64,000 nucleotides of DNA. Origin: Pachyseris speciosa. Its lineage: Eukaryota > Cnidaria > Anthozoa > Scleractinia > Pachyseridae. The stretch spans positions 3,041,001 through 3,105,000 of the forward strand of contig JAEMWC010000005.1 in assembly GCA_016490735.1 (NCBI GenBank), given 5' to 3'. Positions 34,190 through 45,820 of the stretch are shown here, piece by piece. The notes beneath the pieces were generated by a model. It saw nothing but the letters and a program-made list of their open reading frames with translations, had not been told where the DNA came from and ran no database searches. Positions within the stretch are counted from its first letter, which is position 1, and every line of letters begins with the position of its first letter. The position numbers and the translations under genes are program-made.

Positions 34190-34935
34190 CGTTCTGGAAC
34201 TTGAATTGCTGATAATAAAAGGTTTCGTGAAGCACTTTAGAATAAAAATTAGCGATATGAAGACTGAACGACGTTTCGAGCGTTCTACGGTCATTCTCAA
34301 GTTCAATGTTGAGGCTAAAAAGAATTATCATATATATCTATACTTTGGGAGGGGGGGGGGGGGGGGTAATGAAGTAAAATTATAAAAACTTTTATGTAAA
34401 AAGTTTGGCGCGAACTGAATCCGACTGCGTGTTACGTTTTGGTTTTGGTTTTATGTTCCTGATAAAGAGCATCTCGTAGATCAAGCAGTCAAACTTTGCG
34501 CCGCATTTCTTTAGAAAGGTAAACTGATCTTGTAGATTAGTTGCTTGCAGCCTGTGTTCTTCTTTCAGGTGTTTACCAATACAAGGTAGCAGAATGTTTA
34601 TGTTCGGCGATGCGTTGAAAGAGATGTCGGGATGTATATCCAACATAATCTGTACCACACAGATCACATGAAAATTTGTAATTGGTTAATCAGGGGAGGT
34701 TTGGCCTCCACTACTTTGATATCATCAATGATTTTTCTGCTAGTAAACACTGGGCGCAAATTACTTCCAGTTTTCTTTCTAAGTTCGCTGAGATCTTTTC
34801 GTACGGCCGGCGTCGACCGATCTCTGATCTTTGAATGGCGATTCGAATCGACCATCAGCAGTTTCATCTCTTTCAACGCATCGCCGAGCATAATTCGGCA
34901 GATCGTGATTTCAAATCGGATTAGGATGTGGTTTT
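34190..34935 (-). pseudogene. Penelope-like retroelement 3' fragment (GIY-YIG region)
   Basis: Minus-strand frames at 34891-34664 (SRKIIDDIKVVEAKPPLINQ) and 34667-34392 (IGKHLKEEH, FTFLKKCGAKFDCLIYEMLFI, NTQSDSVRAKLF) match the layout of the C-terminal GIY-YIG endonuclease region of Penelope-like elements, with the GIY-YIG core itself out of frame. The downstream piece (gaacgacgtttcgagcgttctacgg) is typical of their 3' ends. Truncated and frameshifted. Confidence 0.6.
34350..34367. repeat. Poly-G tract
   Basis: Uninterrupted run of about 18 G within the 3' tail of the Penelope-like fragment; a likely site of length error and a potential quadruplex former. Confidence 0.85.
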
Positions 34936-34939
34936 TCGA

Positions 34940-35965
34940 CAGAACATGATTCTATTCAGGAAAACACCAATTATTTCTTCCATGACAACAATTTCAAGAA
35001 GTAATAGCCATTAGCCGGATTGCAACGGTTCAGTGGTAGTGAACATCGAGATGGTCGGACACGATTTCTGATGGCCGGTGGATCCGTTGAGATGTGCAAA
35101 TTACCTGTGCATTAAAACGTATTATTATAAACGACCCTTGTTTGAAACAAAAACAAAGAAGGACAACATCCAAGAACTGTTTCGCGTGCTTAATTACCGC
35201 CCCTTGTTTTTGTTTTCGCGAGTATTCCTTTTTGGCAACTTTTATAAAACGCGAAATCACGAAATTTAACCCGGCAGACAATTAGTAAGATCACGTTTCA
35301 TAAGAATCCAACAGATAACATTTTTCGTGCTTTCTGAGCGGATAATCAAACTCTAGATAGTTAACAATTATTTTTTCGAGGGCACGCTGCATATGGACCG
35401 GATATACGCACCGAGTTGGTTAATATCATTTCAAGTTTGGAGCTGATGATGGGTACGTTGCATCGAGTGCAGATGAAAGAACATTTTCCATATTTGTCAA
35501 TTTTTAGTTATTGTTTGTTGAAGTTTAAACGATGGGTCTATTTACAGACTAATGACATTTGTTATTGGATTATTTATGCTAATTTGCTTGGTTGTATGAG
35601 CTAAACTAGACGCATGACTGCGTGTACTCGGGTTGCTCTTTTTCACTGAAACTTGAATTTTATGTATAAATATAGATTAATTACAAAACCGCGATAACTC
35701 TGTGTCACCTTATGTACATTTATGAAAGTGTTTTATACCTATGTGACAAGATTGAATGGTTGTCTTTGAATTTGCATATTTATAGCAGTTTCCATATCAT
35801 TTCTGGTTCGTAAAATGCAGAGATAGTTGGAGCCTCTGACTTCCGCTGCCTTGGATTAAATAGACAATAAAATGTATTCTATGATTGCCCACCCCGGCAA
35901 AGTTATAACTTTACACTTTATAATTTGAAACTCGTGTATTTCAACTTTTGTTTATTGACATGTAC
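34940..35965. other. No gene recognised
   Basis: AT-rich sequence with short chance frames only. Confidence 0.4.
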
Positions 35966-35966
35966 G

Positions 35967-36300
35967 CAGATCTAATTTGCAAACAAAAGTTAACAAAAAA
36001 TAATATTTTAATAATCTGAAACATCAGTGTCATCTGACAGCCAAGTTCACAAGAAATAGTAATTTCTATGCCAAGGTGTTGTCATCAATAGATATGACAT
36101 CCACACCTTTTTTTTTTGTAAACAAAACTTAACAAATTGTTATATCTTAATAATCTGAAACATCAGTGTCATCTGACAGCCAAGTTCAAAAGAAATAGTA
36201 ATTTCTGTGCCAAGGTTTTGTCATCAATAGATATGACATCCACACAGATCTAATTTGTAAACAAAACTTGACAAAATGTTATATCTTGATAATCTGAAAC
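35967..36300. repeat. Tandem repeat, about 135-base unit, two full copies and a partial third
   Basis: Unit runs from gatctaatttgtaaacaaaac through aataatctgaaacatcagtgtcatctgacagccaagttc to caatagatatgacatccacac. Copies start near 35969, 36110 and 36246. It abuts the 3' end of the adjoining deubiquitinase-like pseudogene and may be its 3' terminal repeat. Confidence 0.8.
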
Positions 36301-37187
36301 AGCCATACAGTCTTTTGCCATTGTCTAGAATAGTAGCTAAAGTTTTTGAATTCCAATAACTACATGATTTAATTATAGAGTAGCACAGAGAGTAGATGGC
36401 TACAACACAACTTAGATTTAAATTTACGCTCTCATGTGCATTGTTCAGAAAAAGTACTATGCCATTTTGAACTTCGTTAATGTGTACCCCCTTCACCTCA
36501 AATATATCATTATTATGTATACTCTGAAAATAACATACTAATCTATCAAGCGATAATGCTTCAAGTAGCACACATGTACCTTGAGGATCGCCCCTACCAT
36601 ATACATCTCTTGCATGAGAATCAAATATTTTGAACCAGGGCTCCTGTCTTGAACCCCATATGAACATTGTAATGAATAGAAACACCGATAACTCTCACAG
36701 TTAATATAAAATTGGTGTAGTTTTGAGATAATAGTGATTCAAAGGCTCTTTGTAGAGAAGTACAGTACTGGTATCCTTCTATTTCAGTCTCCTGATGCAC
36801 AGTACCGGTGAAACTTTCACTGTATTCTAGTTCATAGTCAATATCAAGCACATTTAAAATTGTAGGTAATTCTGTCTGCATTAAATAAGACTGTCTGCCT
36901 AATTGAGACAAACTTGAATACAACTGATTTCCAATATTCATTATTTGAATAAGGTCATTCGCAGAACTGATTCCTTGTTTGCTGTTATAAATCAAACTGC
37001 ATAAACTCATTGCAACACATTGTTGTCCAGCATTTTTTCCAAATACCAACTCTTTACCTTGGCTATATGGTGCTGCTATTGTTTTGCTGGGATCAACATA
37101 CACTGAGCGAGGGCCAGGGTTCTTTTCTATATATGTGGTAAATTTACAATAATTTGCTGCATGGGTTTGACTCTTATAAAGACACAT
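36300..37187 (-). pseudogene. Transposon-type cysteine protease (C76/OTU-like deubiquitinase) with N-terminal 2A-like motif
   Basis: Minus-strand frame 37187-36621 carries YIEKNPGP at residues 19-26 (bases 37110-37121 for NPGP), matching the ribosome-skipping 2A consensus D/-x-E-x-NPGP. About 25 residues on comes a Cys-centred motif GKNAGQQCVAMSLCSLIYN and, after a frame change near 36650, FKIFDSHARDVYGRGDPQGTCVLLEA in frame 36685-36224. Gly-Gln-Cys plus Asp-Ser-His is the pattern of the deubiquitinase-like cysteine proteases found in herpesvirus tegument proteins and in several eukaryotic transposons. The frameshift separates the Cys and His halves, so this copy is broken. It is likely a fragment of a larger mobile element; family assignment is tentative. 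Confidence 0.5.
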
Positions 37188-37189
37188 AA

Positions 37190-38545
37190 CTTTGTTACAA
37201 GAAAACAGTGAGCTATATCGTGTACTTCAACATTTTAACTTTATTCTTAGCTACAGAATTATATATGGCTGGAGAAAAATAGAGTGCCGAGATATTTAGA
37301 GCCGCGTGCGCCAGGGAGGAGATACGAGAGAGGATTGCCAAGGCGGTTAGAAAGCTGGAATTGTTGGGTTGAAGTGAATTTTAATTGTAAGTAATTAATT
37401 AAGCTGTTTGTCAAATCAATGATAAAGTCTCGAACCGTTAAAATCAATGAAATGCTCAGAAATTTTATGGATTACCTTCGCAGGGGTCGTTTGTGCTCTA
37501 AACCGGAAACTCCTCCTCACCCATTGCTAGACCAAACCAAGATTTCAGACTTGAGCGTAAAAATCCCAACCTTCCTCTTAATTAAGTGTGGTAAAAGAAT
37601 ATATACCGGGCACCCTAATGCTAGCCCTATGGAGCGCCAAATAATTTCAAAATGTGAACAGGGAAGTGCGTTTCCCTCCTTCTAGCTCTTTGAGAACGCG
37701 AACTCAATGCCTGCTAGAAAAGTTTGAATACAGATAAGAAACTAAGAAAAATGAGAAAAAAAGTGACCAGGTCGGGCAGTTGTTCAAGAAAACCCTAATG
37801 ACTAAATGCATCAACAAAGAAATCTAAGTGGAATGCTTGATCAGTTTGTCGATAACAAATTGAAATGTCTCGGTGTTCCGAAATTTGGACTATTTTTTTT
37901 CAGGATTATAAAATGATGGATTTGCATTTATACTCGAATTCCAACTCGAAATGGATCATTAACTGAGTAATAAACGCTTGTGATAAGTTAGGAAAGCAAT
38001 TAGCAAACAATACCGAGGAGTTGACAACCAGGCGGGGTTTTAAGAGATTGAATAATAATAAAAAAATATTTCACTTATTGATATGTTATCAACAATGATA
38101 TATTACTCAACAATGTACGAGGAACAATTTTTTTTCTTTTCTAAAATGTCCCGGAGATTTCGCGCGAGAAATGGCTTGATGAAATTTGACGACACTCTAA
38201 CCCCCACATTTTGCTTTTATTTTCAAAATAATTTCAACCATGAATTGAACCGCTTGTTTTTATTGTTTTGCATTATTTTCTTTATAAAATGTCTAGAGAC
38301 ATGCACGCGCACTCACTTGTGACAAAGCCTGCGTGCATTATATTTCCACAATGCACACGTGTGACATATGGTGTGTGCAACTATAGAGATTTATATAATA
38401 AGGTGAATAGTTCGCGCGTTGAGATTGGTTCTTAGCTATGATCTATTAGAGGACAGATGCACAGATTACATCATCACTGCAACTATTTTTCCAGAAATGT
38501 GAAAATAAACAAGTTTTTCGCTTGCATTTTGTTTCTTTATTATAT
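37190..38545. other. No gene recognised
   Basis: Non-coding, with short chance frames. Confidence 0.4.
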
Positions 38546-38548
38546 AAA

Positions 38549-38733
38549 ACAAATAGATTCCATGTTGCCGTGCGTCTGTTCAGTAATAGATCACAGAAGA
38601 CGTCAAAATGTGGTAAAAACATCAGTGACACGCTCGCCTGCGGCTCGTGTGCCACTTCTTTGTTTTTATCACATTTTGACATCATCTTTAATCTATTACT
38701 GAACAGACGCACGGCAACATGGAATCTATTTGT
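38549..38733. mobile_element. 185-base foldback MITE
   Basis: Inverted arms of about 75 bases (ACAAATAGATTCCATGTTGCCGTGCGTCTGTTCAG... and its near-exact complement) flank a loop of about 30 bases. It lies at the edge of the segment duplicated between UDG-psi and UDG-C and is absent from the UDG-C copy. Confidence 0.75.
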
Positions 38734-38984
38734 TAAATAATGCACTCGATTCGACCAATCATACCACGCGCAATTCTTCGAACATTTTATAAAATATGAA
38801 TAGATTTCGTGTTGCCTTGCGTATATTCAATGAGTAAACTATTTTCTGATTAAGGTCTCCATTCTGAAGGTGCCTCTGTCTTCGATATGATTTTGATTAC
38901 GCAACCAGGCAAGTCCCATGATCAAGCTAGATCAATGGCTCTGACAACTGACAAATTAATTTATATTCTTACTTATGATTTTAT

Positions 38985-39770
38985 TTGTGAGGAAAAGCAT
39001 ACAATCCACTATCCTGTATAGCTTGTCCTTGATGATTTGGGCACGGATTCAAAACGTTTTCGCCTGCCACCAGTGACCAATCGACTGGATTTCGGTTCAC
39101 TTTCATCAAAAATTTATTAACGCACTTTGAAAGTAGTTGCCACCAAAAAATTAAAATTTCATTGACCCCCCCTTCCCTAAGGCTGATGGGTGACCTCCCG
39201 TTATGACATAGTGCCTTGGTTCGTCAATATATCCTAAGTCTTTGAACGCCTGCGCTGTTTTGCCCCAGAGAAGCCTCACGGATGGGGGAGCCTTTTGGTT
39301 GATAAACTGTATTCATAACACTGTGAACTGGTTCCAAAGGCCTCCCGCGCTATTCCTCCCCAGAGTGAAGGCCGTGTCCAGGAGAAGAACGCCTTCGTTT
39401 GTCATTGTTTACGTCTACCTTGAATCCCTCGAGAGACACTCCTAGCAAGATGCTCATTACTGTTGTAACGGAATGGGGATCAGCAACGCTGAAAGCCAAA
39501 CCTGTAGCTTGGCCAGGTTTGGGAGTGGAATCCTGGCCTAAGATAACAAACTTGATCTGGGTTGGAGCTACCAATTCCAAAGCTTTAAATATGTTTGACA
39601 TTGAAGGTTTTATGCCTGGTTGATTTCTTCGGTTAGCCTCTTTAGAAAGGATTGGGGCCGTTTCGCCGAAGTCTATATTTACTTCTGGATTTTCAAAAAA
39701 TTCTCTCCAAGCATGTGGAGCACGTTTCCTTTCTAATTCGTCGATTGGAACGGTCTACACTTTCTAGACC
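38985..39770 (-). pseudogene. UDG-psi: decayed uracil-DNA glycosylase-like copy
   Basis: Co-linear with the catalytic exon of UDG-C. The longest open piece (39601-39350) reads IKFVILGQDSTPKPGQATGLAFSV, so the loop Tyr is Thr and the conserved Pro is Ser. After it, a deletion of about 20 bases (near 39402) removes the segment corresponding to the region after VDVNNG, and insertions break the Leu-loop region (run of C at 39165-39172). The 5' part (39610-39770) shows the PPA-W-EEFF-equivalent and TxPID-like region but lacks a clean acceptor and start. No signal exon is found upstream: the expected position is occupied by an interspersed repeat (39797-39985). Non-functional. Confidence 0.8.
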
Positions 39771-39796
39771 TCCAGACTTTCTTTATAAGCGAGCTA

Positions 39797-39985
39797 AACT
39801 TTAACTTCAAGTTCAACTTCAACTTTTTGTATTCTTTGCATTGTTTACAACATTTACGCGTTAGCTATATGTCGTTTAAAGAAAATAAAATAAAGCAAAA
39901 TATGATCAGGAAACAAATGAAAAAGGTATGTGCACCGTAATCAGAGTAGCCATTGGCTTTCGAGATGGTTACAAAAATAGGTGAA
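39797..39985. repeat. Second copy of dispersed repeat also at 27392-27550
   Basis: Shares tttaacttcaa...caacttcaactttt, gtttacaacattt, and aaatgaaaaaggtatgtg...gtaatcagagtagccattg with 27392-27550. It lies where the UDG-psi signal exon and intron should be. Confidence 0.6.
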
Positions 39986-40024
39986 AAAAAGCTTAAATGG
40001 CTGAATATTTCAGAAATTTGTCAA

Positions 40025-40210
40025 AAATAGAGCTCCCCTGGCGTCTGAACCACTAAAAACGGAATGAATTTAACGAAAATCAGTTTTGACAATATAAAAT
40101 ATGGATTGTTTTCAATTTGATTTGATTTGATTTGATTTGATCGTCAACTTGAACTCTATGTCGAACGGAAACGAATGGTGCTGAACGCTTATGCCTCAAT
40201 GAAAGTTGAA
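40025..40210. repeat. Remnant of UDG upstream region, homologous to 61590-61770
   Basis: atagagctcccctggcgtctgaaccactaaaaacggaatgaattt... and ...aacttgaactctatgtcgaacggaaacgaatggtgctgaacgcttatg correspond to sequence upstream of the UDG-C signal exon. A (TTTGA)n tract lies at 40112-40140. This shows that the duplication carried flanking DNA. Confidence 0.6.
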
Positions 40211-41200
40211 AATTACATGACCCACCCCTAATAACACATATGATTTCTAGTTGGAGAAAGTCTTGTATGGACTTTTGACTGTTGATTGATGTTTAGATAT
40301 ATTTCTTAACCAAATGCAAAAGCACTTCTCTTTCTCCTTCTCTTAATTTATTTTCATGATGTATTTTTTGTTCCAATTATTTGAATGTTGTAATTAACAA
40401 TTAGATTATTCGCTCTCGATTTCAATCGCGTGGTAGCTGATGAGGGCGCAGACTAAAGGACGGTTTCAACCAACATCGTAGAACAGTTGACAAACAAACC
40501 AATAGCTCTAAACCCACTGCAGTACCAGAACATTTCATTTTCTCTCTAACGGTCACAGCACTACTGACCTGCAATTAATTCCACTAAAAATCTCTAAATC
40601 TAATCTTGATGGTGTACGAAAAGTCAGAGAAGCATATCTAATCAACTCTTGAAACTTTAGGTATCAATAGAAAAGAAGAAATATAATACCTTTTATTTTG
40701 TTTTCATGTTACGTATTTTTCAAATTTTCAAACCGTAACGTTTTTTATTTCCGTTGTATTGTTTACCTTTATTATAGTATCATATTGTATCAACAACTTC
40801 TTTTAAATTGTAACGTCATAAGATGTAACACCCTGATGAAGGAAGGCTGTGCCTCCCGAAATATATTCCTCGCCGTGTGACCAGCCTTGCTTGTTGTTGT
40901 TGTTGTTTTTTTTACCGTTTTCTAGTTTATAAATCTACTAACCGTTCAAAACAAAACAAGCAAATTGTCTAAATCACCCTCGCAGACACTTCGAAAACGC
41001 AAAGAAGCGGCCGCCATTTTGTTGACAACCACTACTCACTACCCATCACAGAGAACGGCGCAAGTTTGCAACTGGAGGGGGGCTCACTTCGAAGGCGTTA
41101 GCGTGAGTAAACTAGGGGATCTGGGGGCATGCTTCCCCGGAAAATTTTTAAATTAAAGTCCTCTGAAATGGCTGGAAATGCATTTATTTCAAAACCAAAA
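40211..41200. other. No gene recognised
   Basis: AT-rich non-coding DNA. Confidence 0.4.
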
Positions 41201-41202
41201 TA

Positions 41203-41382
41203 GACCTTTTTCATAATGGCGGACGATTTTAATTATTCTTTTGTATATGTGTTAATTAGCCCTACTAACCTCACTTTAATGTAAAAATTCTATTAAATTT
41301 TGCACATGCTGACGAGGCTAGTAGGGCTCATTATCATAAGAATAAAAGAGTAATTTGTCGGGCGCCATTATGAAAAGGGTCT
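41203..41382. mobile_element. TA-flanked MITE (GACCTTTTTCATAATGGC ends)
   Basis: Terminal inverted repeats of about 18 bases and TA on both sides (41201-41202, 41383-41384). The inner part (attattcttttgtatatgtgttaattagccct) is related to the MITE at 56895-57073. Confidence 0.75.
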
Positions 41383-41384
41383 AT

Positions 41385-42320
41385 AACCTGGCAGTTTTCG
41401 GTAAAACTTTAAATAGAAAACTAACTTCGATTTTTTTTGTATTACTTGCTTTTTTCTGTTTTCAGCCCCTCCCCCTGCGCGGTGCCTGAGAACGCTAGTA
41501 GATTTATACTAATATGTAATAGGACCTCATTTTATTGGTTAGACGCATTAATTTTCAGCTATATCACGGTATTTTAATAATATGTAGGAAAAAAAATCGC
41601 AGAAACAAAGCTGCCCAGCTTTAAATGTGTGGCCAACTATTACAGCAAAACTAAGCAAGATCTCTTTCTTTTGATACAACAAGTATGGCTATTCCAGTAA
41701 TCCAGCCATAAAAAAAGATGACCCACCCCACTGTTACCTTAAAATTGGACTACACACCCCTTACTAAGGTCTGAAAACACTGATGACCCACCCCCCGTAT
41801 ACTTTTTGACCAGGCCCTAATATCTTCTTTCTTCGCAAATGGCAGTTACGCGAAGAATAAGCGTTTTCGTTCTGATAATGGGAATTGTATTTAATTCACA
41901 CTCTACTTTTCAACAGTATCATCTTTGCTCAGAATATCTCATCAAAATTGTGCGTCGAGCGATAGCTAACGCGAATTCAATAGCTTAACCAGAAACAAGA
42001 GGCCATGTTGGCCTTTACTCGGCCTTCTCGCAAAAAGCCAATTAGAAATTGCAATTTGCTACTTCACTGATTTACCCGAACATTTGTAATATTATGACAA
42101 AGTTAGAATAACAAGATCTGAATTCCTTTCCATATTTTATTTTCACTATTGCATCATGTTCATCATGAGCAGATAGTAGCACTGCCTTCTCTAATACAAC
42201 GCTTTCTTCAAGTACAGTGAACACTGCTTGTGTTATGGATGTCTAGAAAACGATAACCCAAAACACGATCGAAAACCGACCCATAAAAGAAAAACGATGA
42301 CCCATAAAGGCAAGGAATGA
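41385..42320. other. No gene recognised
   Basis: Non-coding. Repeated atgacccaccc motifs (41720-41800) suggest degraded repeat sequence. Confidence 0.4.
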
Positions 42321-42595
42321 TTACAGTAGAACCTCGATTATCCGGAGTCGTCGGGACTGAGCTAAACAGTCCGAATAATCGAGAGCCTGGATAATCGAAA
42401 ATATGAATACTAATGAGCCAAAACTAAAACTGAATGACTGAACTATTGGAGCGTGAAATTTCACTTAGAAACAAAGAACACCTGAGCAAATCAGAGCTCA
42501 GTGAAATAAATTGCCGTAGTATGGCGCGTGTGAGCTCAAAACACGTACAGATTTAAGTTTTGAAGCGAAACAAATTCAGTTTGAACCGGAGTTTC

Positions 42596-42756
42596 TGTAG
42601 TGTAGTGGGGTTTCTTGTAGCAAGGTAAAACGCATAGAACAGATACTATTAAACGCAACGGTCTAATCAAATATGGCGAAATCCAAAAAGCACATGGCAA
42701 AAGCAACTTGAACTGAGCATGCGCGTACAATATGAATATTCATGAGATACTGAACA
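42596..42756 (-). repeat. 3' LTR of the Ty3-type element
   Basis: 161 bases, TGTAGTGTAGTGGGG ... GATACTGAACA on the plus strand, adjoining the polypurine tract inside and GTTTC outside. Confidence 0.88.
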
Positions 42757-42872
42757 AATGCCCCCCTCGAAGCACAGTAGGAGTGAATGGAAACTGAGCT
42801 GAGAATTTAACAAATGTTTCCACTAAATTTCTTAAAATGTAAGTACTTGTACGCACAAAATGTTTACACAGT

Positions 42873-44002
42873 TCAATAATATCTCTGAGGTGGTTTTCGT
42901 TCCCTTAGGGGGTATCTGTGTTCTGGTTTCTCAGGCAAAGGCTGTGAAGATTTAGAATCTTGAGTGTACATGTCTTGAGACTTCAGAGTGACTTCAGACG
43001 CAGAGTTCAATACTGGTATGTCATTTGGCAAGGTGGTTTCCTCTGCCTCCTTCTCTGTAGTGGTCAGTGGGGGTGTCGGTTTAATGGGTGCATTATCTAG
43101 TTCGAGTGGTGGTCTCTCCACTGACTCTAGTATTAGGGACTCACGAAGAGGTTCGGAGCATTGTGTTGTGGGTATGTGTCTCGGACGAAGCTGTCCTTCA
43201 TGTCGTTTCCACAGAGTATCTCCAACTTGGACATCAAAATTTCTAGGACTGACTGTTCCTGTAATCCTCCCAGGTACCCATTTGGCTCCTTTCCCGAAAT
43301 TACACACAAAAACTGGCTGATCTGGGGTAAACTTCGGCTTATTGTCTTGAAAAACCTTAACTTCTTGTTTAGTGTTCTTACTTCTTAAAGCACTGAGTCT
43401 AATTCTAGGTTGTCTGTTCATTAGCAATTCTGAAGGTGACCAAGTGAAGTAGGCGTGGCTCTGTACGTCAGTAAGAAGCGATCTAGTTTTGTCTGTACTG
43501 ACTTGTCTGTATCACCAATCTTGTTCAGCTTATCCTTAAATTCTCCGACATAGCGTTCCGTTACTCCATTTGTTGCAGAATGTCCAGGGGCTGTAAACGT
43601 ATGTTGAATATCATTATCCCTGAGAAATTTCTGGAATTCTGCACTTGTGAATTGGCTGCAATTATCAGTTACAAGTTGTTCAAGTAAGCCAAAGTAGCTG
43701 AAAACATGTCTCAGAGCCGCAATGGTGTTAGCTGAAGTGGCTGATGACATTGGCACTACCTCTAAAAATTTAGAGTAAGCATCCACTATAACTAAAAATG
43801 TCTTTCCTAGGTAGGGTCCAGCAAAGTCTAAGTGCAGGCGCCTCCATGGTCCACCCGGCCATGACCATGAAGTCGGTTGGGATGATGCTGGTGATTTAGC
43901 GGCTTCCTGACAAGCAGTACACAACTTGACAGTTTCCTCTATTTCTTTGTCCAGTCCGGGCCACCATAGGTACTTTCGTGCTAGTTGTTTCATTTTAACC
44001 AT
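42873..44002 (-). pseudogene. Integrase and C-terminal domain of Ty3-type pol
   Basis: The frame 44002-43421 contains YLWWPGLDKEIEE with the knuckle CTACQ, the first acidic residue in HLDFAGP, the second in LVTDN and the Glu in NGVTERYV, so the D,D-35-E triad is still recognisable. It breaks near 43425; the frame 43427-42873 continues through MNRQPRIRLSAL and a chromatin-binding-like module FVCNFGKGAKWVPG ending RYPLRERKPPQRYY. Broken across two frames. Confidence 0.8.
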
Positions 44003-44269
44003 ACCAAGGTGTTCAGCATGTAAATCCTTCAGTAGAAGGCTACGCAGTGACTCTGGTATGACAACCCGCGAGTTCCATAGTAAAACACCATCTTCATGGG
44101 TAAGGTCGAGTCGTTTGCTGTAATAGGGTTGAGTACTGGTTCAGGGTGTTCTGGCCAACCATGCTGAGTGTAGTGTAAAACTTTGCTAAGTAGTGGATCC
44201 TTCTTGGTTTCCATAGCAACCACTGAAGCATTCACAAACTGATCCCCTCGATAAACATCAGGTTCACAG

Positions 44270-45500
44270 TTACTTGCTCTGCTGAGGAGGGCTCAGTGGC
44301 AATTGGCTTTCTGGAAAGAAACCTGCATACACATTTTCTTTGCCAGGAATGAACTCAATTGTGTAGTCGTAAGCAGCAAGAAGCAAAGACCATCTTTTAA
44401 TTCTGGTTGAGGCTAGCTGAGGCACAGGTTTATGCTTTCCTAGTAAAGTAATCAAAGGCTTGTGATCTGTAAGAAGTTTGAAATGCCTTCCAAGCAAGTA
44501 CTGACGGAATTTGGTGATGCCAAAAACAATCGCTTAAGACTCTCTTTCAATTTGAGAGTAGTTCTGTTCTGCACTGTTCAGTATTCGGGATGCGTAAGCA
44601 ACAGGTTGGAAAGAACCATCAGGTCCAGGTTGAAGCAATGCAGCTCCCACACCAACAGAAGATGCATCACACTGCAGAACTAGTTCAGCGGAATGATCAT
44701 AGTGAAGCAACACAGAGTCAGAACATAAAGCTGCTTTGAGATTATCAAAAGCATCCTGTTCAAGTTTTTCCCATTTCCAGGGTGTTCCTTTATGAAGTAA
44801 TCTGTTAAGGAGTGAGGCAATTCTTGCAAAATCTGGCACAAATTTGGGAAGGAAATTTGCACTTCCAAGGAAAGACTGTAACTCAATTACATTTGCTGGA
44901 GGTGCTGCCTCCTGAATGGCATGTACTTTCTCTTTGGTGGGTGAAATTCCACCTGCAGAAATGGTGGTTCTCAAGTACACAACTTCATCGAGCATGAAGT
45001 GAAACTTGTCAGGGTTAAGTTTCAGTTCACATTCCAGTAATCTCTGTAGAACCCGGTGCAGGTTCTCCAAGTGGATTTCATCAGACTCTGCCGAAATGAG
45101 TATGTCATTAATGCGAACACAGCAGCCTGGAAGATCCTTCAACACATTTTCAATGGTGCTTTGAAAGATAGATACTGCACTTAGTCTACTAACTCCATAA
45201 GTCAGTCGTTTGTACTGATATAGACCTTGATGGGTGTTAATAGTAGTCTACTTTCTACTTTCAAGGGTAAGTTACAGTTGATGATATGCCTGGGAAAGGT
45301 CGATCTTAGTAAATCTCTTTCCACCCGACAACTTGCTCAACAGTTCCTCAAGAGTAGGTACTGGGCATTGCTCAAACACTGAAAATTTGTTAATAGTGAC
45401 TGAGTAGTCTCCACAAATTCTAAGATCCCCACTTGGCTTCACAATAGGGACTGTTGGTGAGGCCTATTCTGAATGTTCTACTTTCTCAATGATATCGTCT
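44270..45500 (-). pseudogene. Reverse transcriptase/RNase H of Ty3-type pol
   Basis: RT thumb and RNase H are readable in 45145-44534 (LNPDKFHF, LQSFLGSANFLPKFVPDF, LQCDASSVGVGAALLQ, EQNYSQIE) and 44497-44270 (LTDHKPL, RIKRWSLLLAAYDYTIEFIPGKEN). The catalytic YxDD motif has become RIND, losing one Asp, so this polymerase would be dead even without the frame breaks. Confidence 0.8.
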
Positions 45501-45820
45501 GCCACGAATTTCTCTAGAGCTTTCTCATACCTGGATCGGATTGCAAAAGGCACTACTCGAGGTTTGGTGAACACAGGATTTTCCTCTTTCACTCGCAATG
45601 ACACCTGACCTCAGCCCTTTGAGTTTCCTCACAGTACTGTTGTCAAACAGATCAGGGTATTGACATACAATGTCTTCAGCTGTAGTTGAAACAGTACTGA
45701 AAATGTTCTGCCAAGGTAATGTAAACTTAGACATCATGTCACGCCCAAGGAGTGACGGCCACGAACAACACGAATCAAGAGTGTGTCAACCTGATTTCCA
45801 ATCTGAACTCTCATGTCTTT

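Noticed and set aside
40480..40500. GTTGACAAAC resembling the donor side of a UDG signal exon upstream of UDG-psi
   Set aside because: The following bases do not encode a signal peptide, so this is not the missing exon.
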